DNA of 38,428 nt from Deltaproteobacteria bacterium (GCA_031264185.1 JAISEL010000078.1:1-38428), one strand, 5' to 3'. Positions 1-8,639 are shown, numbered from the stretch's first letter. Notes: generated by a model from the sequence alone, not told the origin. Translations and numbers: made by a program.

Positions 1-131
1 AATATTAAAAAGTGCCAAAAATAAATAAAAAAGCGTTTAGAAATCAAATTTATTGAATAATGGCAAATAAAAAATGGCTAATTGGTGTAGCCTTAAAAAA
101 AACCGGGAATTACGGATAACTAGTTTTGATA

Positions 132-329
132 TTATATTTTGATGCCAATGTGGGCGCTTATCTTTCTTAGCGATTCTGTTGTACATGACAGTACCTTACC
201 TGGGTCTCCATAGATACTGGCATCAACTATTTCACGTATGCAATCTTGTATGTTTGGGTAACGAAAATCTGCAAGTTTAGGGCCGCTCCATTTTCCGGAC
301 TCTCTCACTGCTACCATCATTATTTTCAT
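132..329 (-). pseudogene. Fragment of an ISAzo13-type transposase
   Basis: This 65-codon open frame resembles part of the N-terminal half of ISAzo13-family transposases. A stretch with GDP, a serine/threonine-rich segment and a following helix (residues about 35-58) sits where that family has its conserved GDPxxPLxWT-CKSTRK block. There is no DDE catalytic region and no terminal repeat nearby, so it is a remnant. It is not the same copy as the ISAzo13-type element near 27 kb, whose corresponding segment differs. The surroundings are AT-rich and hold no intact gene. Recognition is from memory of the family pattern only, so confidence is moderate. Confidence 0.4.
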
Positions 330-752
330 TGAGAGTTCTTTTCCCGGCTGTTATCGTGTCATCACCACACCAGTTTCTTAATGCACAACTTTTCCTCAGC
401 TATATCCGTAGTTGTTTGCAAGCGTCGATGCAAACATTCAGCGTTGTTTTTCATTCAGAGACGGAGATAAATAATCGCCCAACATCCGCTTTATCTGTGT
501 ACGTGCCATGTTCTAACGACACCGCCAAATCTAAATGGTTATGTAATCTGACATGGGAACATAAGAACACACCTTATGGGTTTTCACAAATTATTTTTTA
601 ACAAATTTTCCAGACATAAAAAGATCTATTTTTGAATTAAATATATTTACTAAAAATAAATTCCTTATACTGTATACTGTATTTTTGCATAATGTTTGGC
701 ATCGGAACCTATGCGGATTTCTACGTTTTCACAAATTATTATCTCGCAGTCC
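330..752. other. Gene-poor stretch with a 16-bp direct repeat
   Basis: No convincing gene. An open frame at 329-601 (plus) has no recognisable domain and no good ribosome site. The 16-mer GTTTTCACAAATTATT occurs at 580-595 and again at 725-740, 145 bp apart. The copies may be edges of decayed insertion DNA. The downstream copy abuts the end of the DHH phosphoesterase gene. Confidence 0.4.
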
Positions 753-1877
753 CTAAGGAGTTTTATCCGGTTTAGGCTCTTGAGATTTCTCTTCGCTGCT
801 CTTGTGTTCCAGGGGCTTCTTCCGGCTAAGTGACTCAGTCAGGCGGCGATGAACAAACCGACTTATCTGGCCCGGTTTAGATACAATTTTAGGGTCCAGA
901 TCGCTCAGTTCCATTTCCGCTCTGGCCATGTTCTTATGCCCGCCGGCCGAACCGTAAGCTCCGAAAGCAGTTTTTGCAAGATGACCTATGTGGCTTCTAA
1001 GTCCGGCTGACCTTAAAACAACGACCAGTTTGTCTTTGTCCACTCCGCTTGTTACGGCCCGGCTGACTCCGTTTATAAGCATTAAAAAATCGGCTATTAA
1101 GACTAAAGTATCGGCGTGATCTAATTTTTCCACAAAAGTATAGGCAAAATTTTTGTGAAAGACAGCCTGGCCTAAAGCCTCCAGCATAACTTTAAATGAT
1201 GTACGGTCAATAGGCGCCCGCTCAATTGCCGAAAGCAGAGACTGGTTAATCAAAGGATAAAGCCACCTGAAGGCGGCCATGTCCTCCAATTGTCCCTGGC
1301 GGACGAAGTTCTGGGTATCGGTTTTTATGGCGTAAAATAAAGCTGTAGCCAAAACCAGATTGGGTTTTATCTTGGCAGCTCTTAAATAATTGACAAATAT
1401 GGTGGCTGTGGCCCCATAATCAGGCCGGACTTCAAAAAACTCCGGGCCGCCGCCGGCCGGACCTAAAGGATGGTGATCAATTACGGCCTGAAAATGAAGA
1501 TTTTCTGTCTGGACACAGTGATGGGGCTGGGAATCTAAAATGACCAGTTTGGTGTAGTCGGCCAGATTAAGCTCCGCCAGCAGGGGCAGCTTAAGTTTTA
1601 AAGCCGCCACCAGATGAAGATTATCGGGCCGCCGAACCCGGTTCGTACTGGCCACGGTAATCTGAGCAACCCTTCGCCACATAAGCCTTTTAAAGGCCAC
1701 AGCCGAGGCCAGGGAATCTGGATCGGCAGTGATAATGATCAGGACCTTATCCTCCCGGACAAAACCTTTGTACAAAGCTTTAAGACGCTGGCCCGCCCCG
1801 TGCAAAATCTCCGAGGAGCCGGTTTTAAAAGAACCTGTCTTATTTCCCCTTTGTGATTTGAGCGCACTGTCGGGCAT
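753..1877 (-). CDS. DHH-family phosphoesterase (NrnA-like)
   Basis: Probable manganese-dependent phosphoesterase of the DHH/DHHA1 superfamily, whose members degrade nanoRNA, pAp or cyclic dinucleotides. Visible motifs: DPDSLASA near residue 52 (the DxD motif), VILDSQ near 112, the signature VIDHHP near 130, a conserved TDT near 187, and the DHHA1 motif GSAGGHK near 308. The length of 374 residues fits a stand-alone DHH-DHHA1 protein. A charged, probably disordered tail of about 30 residues follows the DHHA1 domain. The start lies 3 nt after the dnaJ-like stop, with no clear Shine-Dalgarno, so translation is probably coupled. The first about 35 residues are poorly conserved in character, so a start further in is possible. 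The exact substrate cannot be told from sequence. Confidence 0.85.
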   Translation of the reverse strand: MPDSALKSQRGNKTGSFKTGSSEILHGAGQRLKALYKGFVREDKVLIIITADPDSLASAVAFKRLMWRRVAQITVASTNRVRRPDNLHLVAALKLKLPLLAELNLADYTKLVILDSQPHHCVQTENLHFQAVIDHHPLGPAGGGPEFFEVRPDYGATATIFVNYLRAAKIKPNLVLATALFYAIKTDTQNFVRQGQLEDMAAFRWLYPLINQSLLSAIERAPIDRTSFKVMLEALGQAVFHKNFAYTFVEKLDHADTLVLIADFLMLINGVSRAVTSGVDKDKLVVVLRSAGLRSHIGHLAKTAFGAYGSAGGHKNMARAEMELSDLDPKIVSKPGQISRFVHRRLTESLSRKKPLEHKSSEEKSQEPKPDKTP

Positions 1878-1880
1878 GCC

Positions 1881-2900
1881 TTAGATCTCAAACTTTACCG
1901 GGGCGGACTGGCTAAGTTTTTTTACCAGTTCCACAGCTTCGTAGCTTAACTTACCGGGCAGAGAGACCTTGACCGTTATGTAGAGATCTCCGGCTTTTTT
2001 CTGACCAACGGCTGGTACGCCGTGGCCTTTAATTCTGAACTTCTGGCCGTTTTGGGTTCCGGCCGGCACTTTTAAGTTAGACTGCCCGTTTAATGTCGGC
2101 ACTTCCATCCAACCGCCCAAAAGGCACTCGTAAAGGGAAACCGGCTGCTCAACGTACAAATCCTGATTTTGGCGGGTAAAAACTTTGTCCGGGAGCACAG
2201 TGACTTTAATGAGCAGATCCCCGTTGCCTCCACCGTTCTCCCCTGCCCCGCCCTGACCTTTTAGGCGGATAACCTGCCCATCGCTGACCCCGGCCGGAAT
2301 GCGGGCTTTTAAGGTCTGATGTCCGACAGTTTTGCCCTGACCGGCGCAAACCGGACAGCTTTTAACCCCAGCGCCGGAAGCCACCACGCCCTGACCGCTG
2401 CAGCGGGAGCAGATTTCCGGGACGTCCTTTTCTAAAGTCACATCAGTCCCGTTTACGGCGGAACGGAAATCCAATTCCAAAGAGTAGTCTATGTTAGGGC
2501 CTTTTTTCGGTTTCTGGCCAAAGGAAAAATTCTGGCCGAAGGAAAAACCGCCTCCGCCGGCGGATTTGCGGGAAGATCTGGCTCCGCCGCCTAAAATATC
2601 ATTAAACATGTCGGCCCAGGGAAACTCGCCTGTTTCAAAATTAGGCCGCTTATAACCGGTTCCGCCAAAACCGGACTGGTAAAAAGCATCTTTGCCTAAA
2701 TTGTCGTATTCGGACTTCTTGGCGGGATCCGACAGAATATCGTAAGCTTCGGACAGTTCCTTGAATTTGGCTTCCGCTTCCTTACTGCCGGGATTGAGGT
2801 CAGGATGGAACTTTCTGGCCAACTTCCGATAAGCTTTTTTAATATCCTCCGGTTTGGCCTTAGTGTCCACACCCAAAGTTTTGTAAGGGTCAAGACTCAT
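1881..2900 (-). CDS. DnaJ-like J-domain co-chaperone with half a zinc finger
   Basis: Hsp40 co-chaperone expected to stimulate DnaK ATPase and deliver unfolded clients in the cytoplasm. The J-domain occupies residues 1-70 with the HPD motif near 33. A Gly/Phe-rich linker follows (about 75-130), then the C-terminal substrate-binding domains (about 137-335). Between the sheets there are only two CxxCxGxG motifs, near 164 and 181. Classical DnaJ has four and CbpA none, so this protein should bind a single zinc ion. The length of 339 residues is between CbpA and DnaJ. It is the first gene of a two-gene unit with the DHH phosphoesterase. The ATG at 2900 has no normally spaced Shine-Dalgarno; see the hairpin leader at 2901-2954. 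Whether it is the main DnaJ of the cell or a paralogue cannot be decided here. Confidence 0.9.
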   Translation of the reverse strand: MSLDPYKTLGVDTKAKPEDIKKAYRKLARKFHPDLNPGSKEAEAKFKELSEAYDILSDPAKKSEYDNLGKDAFYQSGFGGTGYKRPNFETGEFPWADMFNDILGGGARSSRKSAGGGGFSFGQNFSFGQKPKKGPNIDYSLELDFRSAVNGTDVTLEKDVPEICSRCSGQGVVASGAGVKSCPVCAGQGKTVGHQTLKARIPAGVSDGQVIRLKGQGGAGENGGGNGDLLIKVTVLPDKVFTRQNQDLYVEQPVSLYECLLGGWMEVPTLNGQSNLKVPAGTQNGQKFRIKGHGVPAVGQKKAGDLYITVKVSLPGKLSYEAVELVKKLSQSAPVKFEI

Positions 2901-2954
2901 CCGATCTTCGGCGTGGGAACCCCGGCCAAAAAGCCAGGAAAAACGCCGCCTCCT
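2901..2954 (-). promoter_or_regulatory. Shine-Dalgarno/hairpin/start leader of the dnaJ-like gene
   Basis: Minus-strand order: AGGAGG (2954-2949); hairpin outer arm CGGCGT (2948-2943); inner arm CCTGGC (2938-2933); loop TTTTTG; inner arm GCCGGG (2926-2921); outer arm ACGCCG (2914-2909); spacer AAGATCGG (2908-2901); then ATG. The Shine-Dalgarno is 48 nt from the start in linear sequence but 8 nt if the hairpin is skipped. No other good Shine-Dalgarno lies in the last 15 nt. The same architecture and similar sequence precede the fur gene. Structure and spacing are seen directly; a role in translation is inferred. Confidence 0.65.
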
Positions 2955-2968
2955 GAAGTTTAGCTTAA

Positions 2969-2997
2969 ATTAGAAACGAAGTAGCGGTTATTGACAA
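2969..2997 (-). promoter_or_regulatory. Sigma-70-type promoter of the dnaJ-like gene
   Basis: Minus strand: -35 TTGTCA (2997-2992), 17-nt spacer, -10 TCTAAT (2974-2969). Each hexamer matches the consensus at 5 of 6 positions. The predicted transcript would start near 2962, giving a leader of about 60 nt that begins just before the AGGAGG and hairpin. Confidence 0.6.
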
Positions 2998-3010
2998 TAC
3001 CAAAAGGCTG

Positions 3011-3865
3011 TTATGATAATCCACCTCTGCCAGAACCGGGTCTTTTTTTCAATAAACTCCATAATATGACCGGCCCGATGACCAGCAGACCGCCCCACAG
3101 AGCCATGGGCCCGGGTTTTTCCCCGTACATAAGATAGACCCAGACCGGATTTACGACCGGCTCAAGCATGGTCACCAAAACCAGCTCCAAAGAAGTTACC
3201 CTGGGCACGGCTAAGGCGTACAGATAATAGGGAATGCCCATCTGAAATACGCCCAATAAAATTAAAATGAACCAATCCCCGAAGCCCGGCCAGGGACCTG
3301 ACCAGGCCCATAGGCCGAGAATAAACGTCAGGTAGTTACCCAGAATAAGTCCGCCGGCCGGCAGGTAATTGTTCCTAAAACGTAAAACCAAGGCCTGGAC
3401 ACCGAAAAAAAGGCCGCTGACCAGAGCCAGGATGTTACCCCAGAAGCCTTCCGAACTTAAGCTGTCCTGAAAAAAAAGGACCACCCCGCCGAAGATTAAA
3501 ATGATGAAAATCCAGTCCGTCCGGGACGTTTTTTCCTTTAAGATCCAGGGAGCCAGAAGAGCCACCCACAAAGGAGCGGTGTACTGAAGGACAATGGCGT
3601 TGGCCGCCGTCGTCAGCTTGATGGCGCTGACATAACAGATAGACAGGGAAGCCAGGCAAAAACCGCTGAAAACCTGAGGCCGGTTAAGTTTCCTGGGCCG
3701 AAAACCGCCTGGCAGGATCAGGGACATAGTCAGCCCGGCCACGAGGCCTCTGGCCGAAGCTATGGCTACCGGGTTCCAGTTAAGCCCTTTGACCAGAACT
3801 CCGGATGTACTCCATAAAAGGGCCGCCACAAACAGTATGCCCAGGGCCCCGGTTTTGCTGCCCAT
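3011..3865 (-). CDS. EamA/DMT-family inner-membrane transporter
   Basis: Drug/metabolite-transporter superfamily protein of 284 residues, the usual length for two tandem EamA domains. About ten hydrophobic segments are visible. The first carries the typical start with a W-S-T-S-G-V motif near residue 20, and each half holds a conserved proline/tyrosine helix. A basic C-terminus follows the last segment, as expected for a cytoplasmic tail. Such proteins export or import amino acids, nucleosides or other metabolites; the substrate cannot be predicted. The Shine-Dalgarno GAGGA lies about 9 nt before the ATG. It sits between the DEAD-box helicase and the dnaJ-like gene and appears to be a separate unit. 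Confidence 0.85.
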   Translation of the reverse strand: MGSKTGALGILFVAALLWSTSGVLVKGLNWNPVAIASARGLVAGLTMSLILPGGFRPRKLNRPQVFSGFCLASLSICYVSAIKLTTAANAIVLQYTAPLWVALLAPWILKEKTSRTDWIFIILIFGGVVLFFQDSLSSEGFWGNILALVSGLFFGVQALVLRFRNNYLPAGGLILGNYLTFILGLWAWSGPWPGFGDWFILILLGVFQMGIPYYLYALAVPRVTSLELVLVTMLEPVVNPVWVYLMYGEKPGPMALWGGLLVIGPVILWSLLKKRPGSGRGGLS

Positions 3866-3916
3866 GAAATAAAGTCCTCATCAGCCGAAAACGAACAAAA
3901 TTCCAAAAACCAAGAC

Positions 3917-6433
3917 TTATTCCCGGACAGTATCACCGGCCGGAGCTGTCGCAGCCGACCCGGCTTCGGCCGTTTTTTTGGCAGTTTTTTTAACGGCCGA
4001 TTTTTTTACCCCCGTCTTTTCGGACTGACTTTTGGCCGATTCCGATTTAGGGCCTGAAGCCGGTACAGCCTGGGATCTGGTTTTAGGGGCTTTTTTAGCC
4101 ACCGTACTTTCGGAAAAAGCCGGTTTAGCCGAAGATTTCCGTGGCCGGGGCGTTTTAGGTGTCTTAGCCGGGACTGATTTAGCCGAGGGTTCGGGTACGG
4201 CGCTTAACTGAACCGCCTGCTCAAAGGCCTCAAAAGCCGGTTGGTCCGGATACTCTTCGGCCGTGACGGCGGACCCCAAAAAGCTGTTGTCCAGGACTTC
4301 GGCCGGCGGATTTTGGGATTTATCTTCAGAAGTTGCAGCTTTAGCCGAGGACTTCCGAGGAGTCCGGGCCGATTTGGATTCCCGGACCGGCTTCTGACTG
4401 ACGGCTTTTTTCCTGACCTGGCTGCGGCGGGATTTGGCCGGAGGTTCTTCGGCCGCCGGTTCCTGGGCCACTTCTTGAAACTCGACCAGAGGCGCAGGCT
4501 CCTGAGGTTCGGAACTTTTGCCTTCAACCGGCCCGGCTGAAGATTGCGCCTCAACAGACAAAGGCTCCTGTTCGTAGGCTAAGGGGGCCTCATAAGCGGT
4601 CCCGGCCGAAGGCTGACCCTGAACCGGCAAGAAGCCTTTGGGTTCTAAAGCCCCGGAATCCAAAGGCGATCCAGAAGCCAGGGTGTCCGCCGCCGATTCT
4701 TTTTCAGTAAAACATAAAGTCTCAGACTCGGCTACGGTTTTTGGAGCCAGGCTTTCAGGAGGCTGGTTTAAGCCGGACTGGGCTGTCTGAGCCTCAGTCT
4801 CGCGGGGGCCTTTACTCCAGCGGCGTTTGCGGCGACGGCCTTCCTGAGCTTTTTTGTCCCCTTGGTTTTCCGGCTCCGGGAATCCTTCCAGACCGGCCGG
4901 GGTCCAAGACAGAATCTGGCGGACATCGGGGGTAGCCTCTGTCAGCGGCTGGCGGGGAGCCAAGCCGAAAATACCGCCAGGACGACTGCTCTTAGCCGGA
5001 CTGCGGAACCGGGTGTCTTCAAGCCTGGTGGCCGGTCCCCGGTCGCTGCGGTCATCAGGTTTCCGGTCGCCGAACCGGCCTTTCCGGCTGTGAGGCCGTT
5101 CTTTAAGTTTAACTTCAGCAGTTAAATCAGGCACAAAAAGTTCGTCGTCAGCCCAGACTACGGGGATCTTTTCGCCTAAAATATTTTCAATGGCTTCTAA
5201 ATGAAAGACATGATCCTCACAGGCAAAGGAAACAGCCTGACCGCTCTTGCCGGCCCTGGCTGTCCGACCTATGCGGTGAATATAATTTTCCGCATCCTGG
5301 GGCAGATCATAGTTATAGACATGGGAGACATCCTCAACGTGAATACCCCGACTGGCCACATCGGTGGCCACCATGATCTGGAGGCGTTTCTGCTTAAAAT
5401 CTTCCATTAATCTCAAACGTTTAGGCTGGGGCAAATCACCGGTAATGCCCTCGGCCTGGAAATTATTTAAGACCAGTTTCTTGGCCAGCCACTCAACTTC
5501 GCTTTTCGTATTGCAGAAAATAATAACCCGGCTGTGTTCTGCCCGGCCCAGGAGGCCCAGCAGCAGAGGCAGCTTTTCCTCTAAACTGACATGGTAGAGA
5601 GTCTGGTTAATCTGAACCTTGGAAGCCGGATCGGGTTCGGCCGTAATGTACTGGGGCGGATTCATGAACTGGTACGTCAGTTCCAGGACCCGTTCATCTA
5701 AAGTGGCCGAAAAAAGCATAGTCTGACGGTGGGTATAGGAAGGCAGTTTCGACAGAAGGGATTTTAAATCCCGGATAAACCCCAAGTCTAAAAGGCGGTC
5801 GGCTTCGTCCACCACAGCCACTTCCACGGCCCGGGGATCAAAAACACCCTGCTTTAAATAATCTAAAATCCGGCCTGGAGTGCAGATAACTATGTCCGGG
5901 CCGGCCTCCAGAGCCTGAGCCTGTTCACGGTATTCGATGCCCCCGATGATTAGAGTCTGGGTTAAACTGGTAAAACTGGAAAGTATCCGGGCGTCTTTAT
6001 AAATTTGTTGAGCCAGTTCCCGTGTGGGTGTGACCACGATGGCTCTCGGCAGGCCGACCAGAAGGGACGGTCTTTTTAAAAGACGGGTCAGAAGGGGCAC
6101 CAAAAAGGCCGTCGTTTTGCCGGTCCCGGTCTGGGCCTGACCGGCAATGTCATAGCCATCCATGGCCACCGGAATAACCTGAGCCTGAATCGGAGTGCAG
6201 CACTCAAACCCGGCCGCATCCAGACCGCTCATAATTTCCTGTGGCAGAGTCAGATCGGCAAAGCGGGTTGAGGTTAAAAAATTGGGCCGAACTGCCCTGA
6301 TTTCCGGGTGTTCGGAGGAATCGTCTAAATCGGGTAAAGGCCGGTTTAAATCTTCCTCCGGCAAAGATGGATCCAGAACCGAGTCAGAATCCCGGAAAGG
6401 ATGCGGCTCTGTTCCATCAGCAGTTGACTGCAT
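3917..6433 (-). CDS. DEAD-box RNA helicase with very long low-complexity tail
   Basis: ATP-dependent RNA helicase of the RhlE/DeaD group. Motifs in order: the Q motif PIQAQ (near residue 82), AQTGTGKT (motif I, near 100), PTRELA (Ia), DEAD (motif II, near 208), SAT (III), a TDVASRG-type motif V, and HRIGRTAR (VI, near 386). The helicase core ends near residue 430. The remaining about 400 residues are rich in Lys, Ala, Pro, Ser and Glu with repeated SAK/KTP-like runs and no recognisable domain. They are probably a disordered RNA-binding tail. I chose the ATG at 6433 because AGGAG lies 5 nt upstream. An earlier frame start at 6469 falls in the terminator. The gene directly follows the S41 protease but is separated by a terminator. 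Confidence 0.92.
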   Translation of the reverse strand: MQSTADGTEPHPFRDSDSVLDPSLPEEDLNRPLPDLDDSSEHPEIRAVRPNFLTSTRFADLTLPQEIMSGLDAAGFECCTPIQAQVIPVAMDGYDIAGQAQTGTGKTTAFLVPLLTRLLKRPSLLVGLPRAIVVTPTRELAQQIYKDARILSSFTSLTQTLIIGGIEYREQAQALEAGPDIVICTPGRILDYLKQGVFDPRAVEVAVVDEADRLLDLGFIRDLKSLLSKLPSYTHRQTMLFSATLDERVLELTYQFMNPPQYITAEPDPASKVQINQTLYHVSLEEKLPLLLGLLGRAEHSRVIIFCNTKSEVEWLAKKLVLNNFQAEGITGDLPQPKRLRLMEDFKQKRLQIMVATDVASRGIHVEDVSHVYNYDLPQDAENYIHRIGRTARAGKSGQAVSFACEDHVFHLEAIENILGEKIPVVWADDELFVPDLTAEVKLKERPHSRKGRFGDRKPDDRSDRGPATRLEDTRFRSPAKSSRPGGIFGLAPRQPLTEATPDVRQILSWTPAGLEGFPEPENQGDKKAQEGRRRKRRWSKGPRETEAQTAQSGLNQPPESLAPKTVAESETLCFTEKESAADTLASGSPLDSGALEPKGFLPVQGQPSAGTAYEAPLAYEQEPLSVEAQSSAGPVEGKSSEPQEPAPLVEFQEVAQEPAAEEPPAKSRRSQVRKKAVSQKPVRESKSARTPRKSSAKAATSEDKSQNPPAEVLDNSFLGSAVTAEEYPDQPAFEAFEQAVQLSAVPEPSAKSVPAKTPKTPRPRKSSAKPAFSESTVAKKAPKTRSQAVPASGPKSESAKSQSEKTGVKKSAVKKTAKKTAEAGSAATAPAGDTVRE

Positions 6434-6451
6434 ATGTTCTCCTGAAAAACC

Positions 6452-6490
6452 AAAAAAAAAGGCAGGCACTCACCATACAGACCAGCGCCT
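6452..6490 (-). terminator. Intrinsic terminator after the S41 protease gene
   Basis: Minus-strand stem AGGCGCT (6490-6484) pairs with AGTGCCT (6470-6464) with one G-U pair and a 13-nt loop. GCC and a run of nine T (6460-6452) follow. The helicase Shine-Dalgarno begins only 9 nt later, so readthrough or a promoter upstream of the hairpin would feed the helicase. Confidence 0.65.
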
Positions 6491-6538
6491 GGCCATGAAA
6501 ATTATATTTACTGCCCAAAATTCAAGGCTCAAGCGACC

Positions 6539-8023
6539 TTACCCACGGGGCCGGACAGAAACAGGGGGGCCGGTAAAATGGCTTTGAACCTTGCCGTTTT
6601 GCAGCATCTTAAGGGCCTGACTTAACTGCTTGTCCACTTCCAGACGCTCGGCCAGAGTCATTTCATACAGAGGCTTGTCTAAAAACGGCCCTTCTTCGTC
6701 ATCGGATGATTTTCGGCCTGACTTGCGATCCTTGTTGGAGCCAGAAGACCGGCCGACTGTTTTATCGTCGGTTTTCCGGCCGGAGAAGGTATCCTCATCT
6801 TCATCTGCGGCCTCACTGTCTTTATCCGGCTTTCTGTCTTCCCTGACTTCATTGGCCCCCAGTAAATGGCGTTCCAAATCCGTCTCCCTGATGGCTTTAA
6901 TATTGGGAGGCAGAAGACTGGGCACTACCACGTCAGGAGTAATGCCTTCCGACTGAATAGCCCGGCCGGAGGGAGTATAAAAACGGGCTGTAGTCAGCCG
7001 CAGACCCGAGCCGTCAGGCAGACGGACAACGCTTTGGACCGAACCTTTGCCGAAAGTTTTGGCCCCTAAGATGACAGCCCGGCCATAGTCCTGCATGGCT
7101 CCGGCCACAATCTCACTGGCGCTGGCAGAACCTTCGTTGACCAGGACCACAATGGGGCACTTCAAAGATAAAATAGCATCCTGTTCCGAGGTGTAAACCT
7201 CATTCTGGTCTTCCACCCGGCCTCTTGTCTCCACCACCTGAACCGGGCCCATGAAAAGGCCGCTGACCCGGATGGACTGATCCAGAAGTCCGCCCGGATC
7301 GTTTCGCAAATCCAGAACCAGACCGGTCATAGGTTTGGGGGCGCCCAAAGTGCGGATAGCTTTCTCCACTTCCTGAGCCGTATCACCCTGGAAATTAGTA
7401 ATATGGATATAGCCGATGCCAGGCGCCAGTTCTTCGGAACGGACACTCCGGAGGGGGATAAAGTCGCGGATAATGGTCATGGTTATGATCTTGTCCTGGC
7501 CGGGCCGATAGATCCCGAACACGACTTTGGAGCCCTTGGGACCCCTGATAGCTTTGACCGCTTCCATGACCGACATATCTTTGGTGGGTTTCTCGTCAAT
7601 GGAAATGATTTGATCGCCGGAGCGCATCCCGGCTTTGGCGGCCGGGGTTCCGTCTATAGGGGCAACCACAGTCAGAATCTGATCCCGGGTGGAGATCTCC
7701 ACTCCGACCCCGGTAAAACTGCCTGAAGATTCCTGTTGAAACTCGTTCATTTCCTCGACAGTCATAAAAGAAGAGTGGGGATCTAAGGTATTGAGCATAC
7801 CACGGACAGCCCCCTGGACCATCTCGGAATTGTCGGGTTCTTCTACAAAGCGCTGATTGACTTCATAGAAAACCCGGGCCAGAGTCTTGAAACCCTCATA
7901 AATTTTAAAATCCGAGGCCTTGGCTTCCGGAACAATGACCAGTACGCCAACCAGAACAACCAGTCCCAGAAAATTGGCCAGCCTGTGTCTGGCGGCCAAC
8001 GGCCGATCCAAACCTATTGACAT
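6539..8023 (-). CDS. S41-family carboxy-terminal processing protease (CtpA-like)
   Basis: Periplasmic or membrane-anchored C-terminal processing protease. An N-terminal hydrophobic segment (about residues 18-36) serves as signal or anchor. A PDZ domain spans about 80-165 with a GVGVE carboxylate loop near 92. The S41 catalytic domain follows, with the nucleophile in GSASASEI (near 285) and the lysine in GKGSVQ (near 310). A DLRNDPGG motif precedes the nucleophile. The C-terminal about 100 residues are charged and low-complexity. The ATG at 8023 has GGAG 6 nt upstream; a TTG four codons earlier overlaps that site. It lies 57 nt downstream of fur in the same direction, so the two may be cotranscribed. 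Confidence 0.93.
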   Translation of the reverse strand: MSIGLDRPLAARHRLANFLGLVVLVGVLVIVPEAKASDFKIYEGFKTLARVFYEVNQRFVEEPDNSEMVQGAVRGMLNTLDPHSSFMTVEEMNEFQQESSGSFTGVGVEISTRDQILTVVAPIDGTPAAKAGMRSGDQIISIDEKPTKDMSVMEAVKAIRGPKGSKVVFGIYRPGQDKIITMTIIRDFIPLRSVRSEELAPGIGYIHITNFQGDTAQEVEKAIRTLGAPKPMTGLVLDLRNDPGGLLDQSIRVSGLFMGPVQVVETRGRVEDQNEVYTSEQDAILSLKCPIVVLVNEGSASASEIVAGAMQDYGRAVILGAKTFGKGSVQSVVRLPDGSGLRLTTARFYTPSGRAIQSEGITPDVVVPSLLPPNIKAIRETDLERHLLGANEVREDRKPDKDSEAADEDEDTFSGRKTDDKTVGRSSGSNKDRKSGRKSSDDEEGPFLDKPLYEMTLAERLEVDKQLSQALKMLQNGKVQSHFTGPPVSVRPRG

Positions 8024-8080
8024 GGAGAACTCCAACAGATGAGCCCAGTCAGGCCCAATACTTTCGCTTTGAGGCCCAGG

Positions 8081-8563
8081 CTACCTTTTCTCCGCTTGAC
8101 AGGCCGAGCAAAGACCCCAAATTTCAAATTTATGCCCTTCGCTTTTAAAACCTTCCTGACGGGAGATTCGTTTTTCCACCTGACCAAGTTCCGGAGCGGA
8201 AAACTCAAATATACGGTGGCAGTTTAGGCATCTTAAATGACTGTGATGTTCCCGTCCGTAAACCCGTTCGTAATGCATATGGCCGTTTTCCAAATAAACT
8301 TCAGCCAGAAGACCCGACTCGATCATCAAAGGAATAGCCCGGTAAATTGAAGCCTTGGACACCGGAGTTTTGGCCCGGAGATATAAAAACAACTCATCTA
8401 CATCAAAATGATCATGGTTTTTTAAAATAGACTCAGCAATGGCCTCCCGTTCTTTCGTCACCCGGTAGCCGTGAGTTTTAAGAAACCCTCGGAAAGCATC
8501 CATTTCCTCTGACAGATCAACCGACGGTTCGGCGACGGCTGGATTGTTTCTGTCTTCACTCAT
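8081..8563 (-). CDS. fur: Fur-family metal-responsive repressor
   Basis: Ferric-uptake-regulator family protein of 160 residues, normal length. The winged helix (about residues 25-105) includes the recognition helix around SKASIYRAI. The metal-binding dimerisation part has HHSHLRCLNCH (near 110-120), a histidine near 148 and a C-terminal CSAC, giving the two CxxC pairs of the structural zinc site. Fur, Zur and PerR cannot be separated with certainty. The iron-uptake-like cluster with a Fur-box candidate at 20708-20726 makes an iron-responsive role plausible. The ATG at 8563 has no Shine-Dalgarno at normal distance; the leader at 8564-8621 carries the same hairpin arrangement as dnaJ. Confidence 0.88.
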   Translation of the reverse strand: MSEDRNNPAVAEPSVDLSEEMDAFRGFLKTHGYRVTKEREAIAESILKNHDHFDVDELFLYLRAKTPVSKASIYRAIPLMIESGLLAEVYLENGHMHYERVYGREHHSHLRCLNCHRIFEFSAPELGQVEKRISRQEGFKSEGHKFEIWGLCSACQAEKR

Positions 8564-8621
8564 CCGAATCTTCGGCGTAGAAACCCCTGCCTTCCGGCCG
8601 GAGAGGAAACGCCGTCTCCTT
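8564..8621 (-). promoter_or_regulatory. Shine-Dalgarno/hairpin/start leader of fur
   Basis: Minus-strand order: AAGGAGA (8621-8615); outer arm CGGCGT (8614-8609); inner arm CCTCT (8606-8602); loop of 13 nt; inner arm AGGGG (8588-8584); outer arm ACGCCG (8578-8573); 9-nt spacer AAGATTCGG; then ATG. Linear distance from Shine-Dalgarno to start is about 51 nt; it is about 9 nt if the hairpin is skipped. The outer stem, the spacer and ATGAGT match the dnaJ leader almost exactly. The inner stem differs in sequence yet still pairs. Confidence 0.65.
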
Positions 8622-8639
8622 AAGTTTATTTATTAGAAC

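Noticed and set aside
329-601. Plus-strand 90-codon frame
   Set aside because: No domain, no Shine-Dalgarno, unusual composition; likely chance in decayed DNA.
4204-5125. Several long frames opposite the helicase tail
   Set aside because: Shadows produced by the biased composition of the tail-coding sequence.
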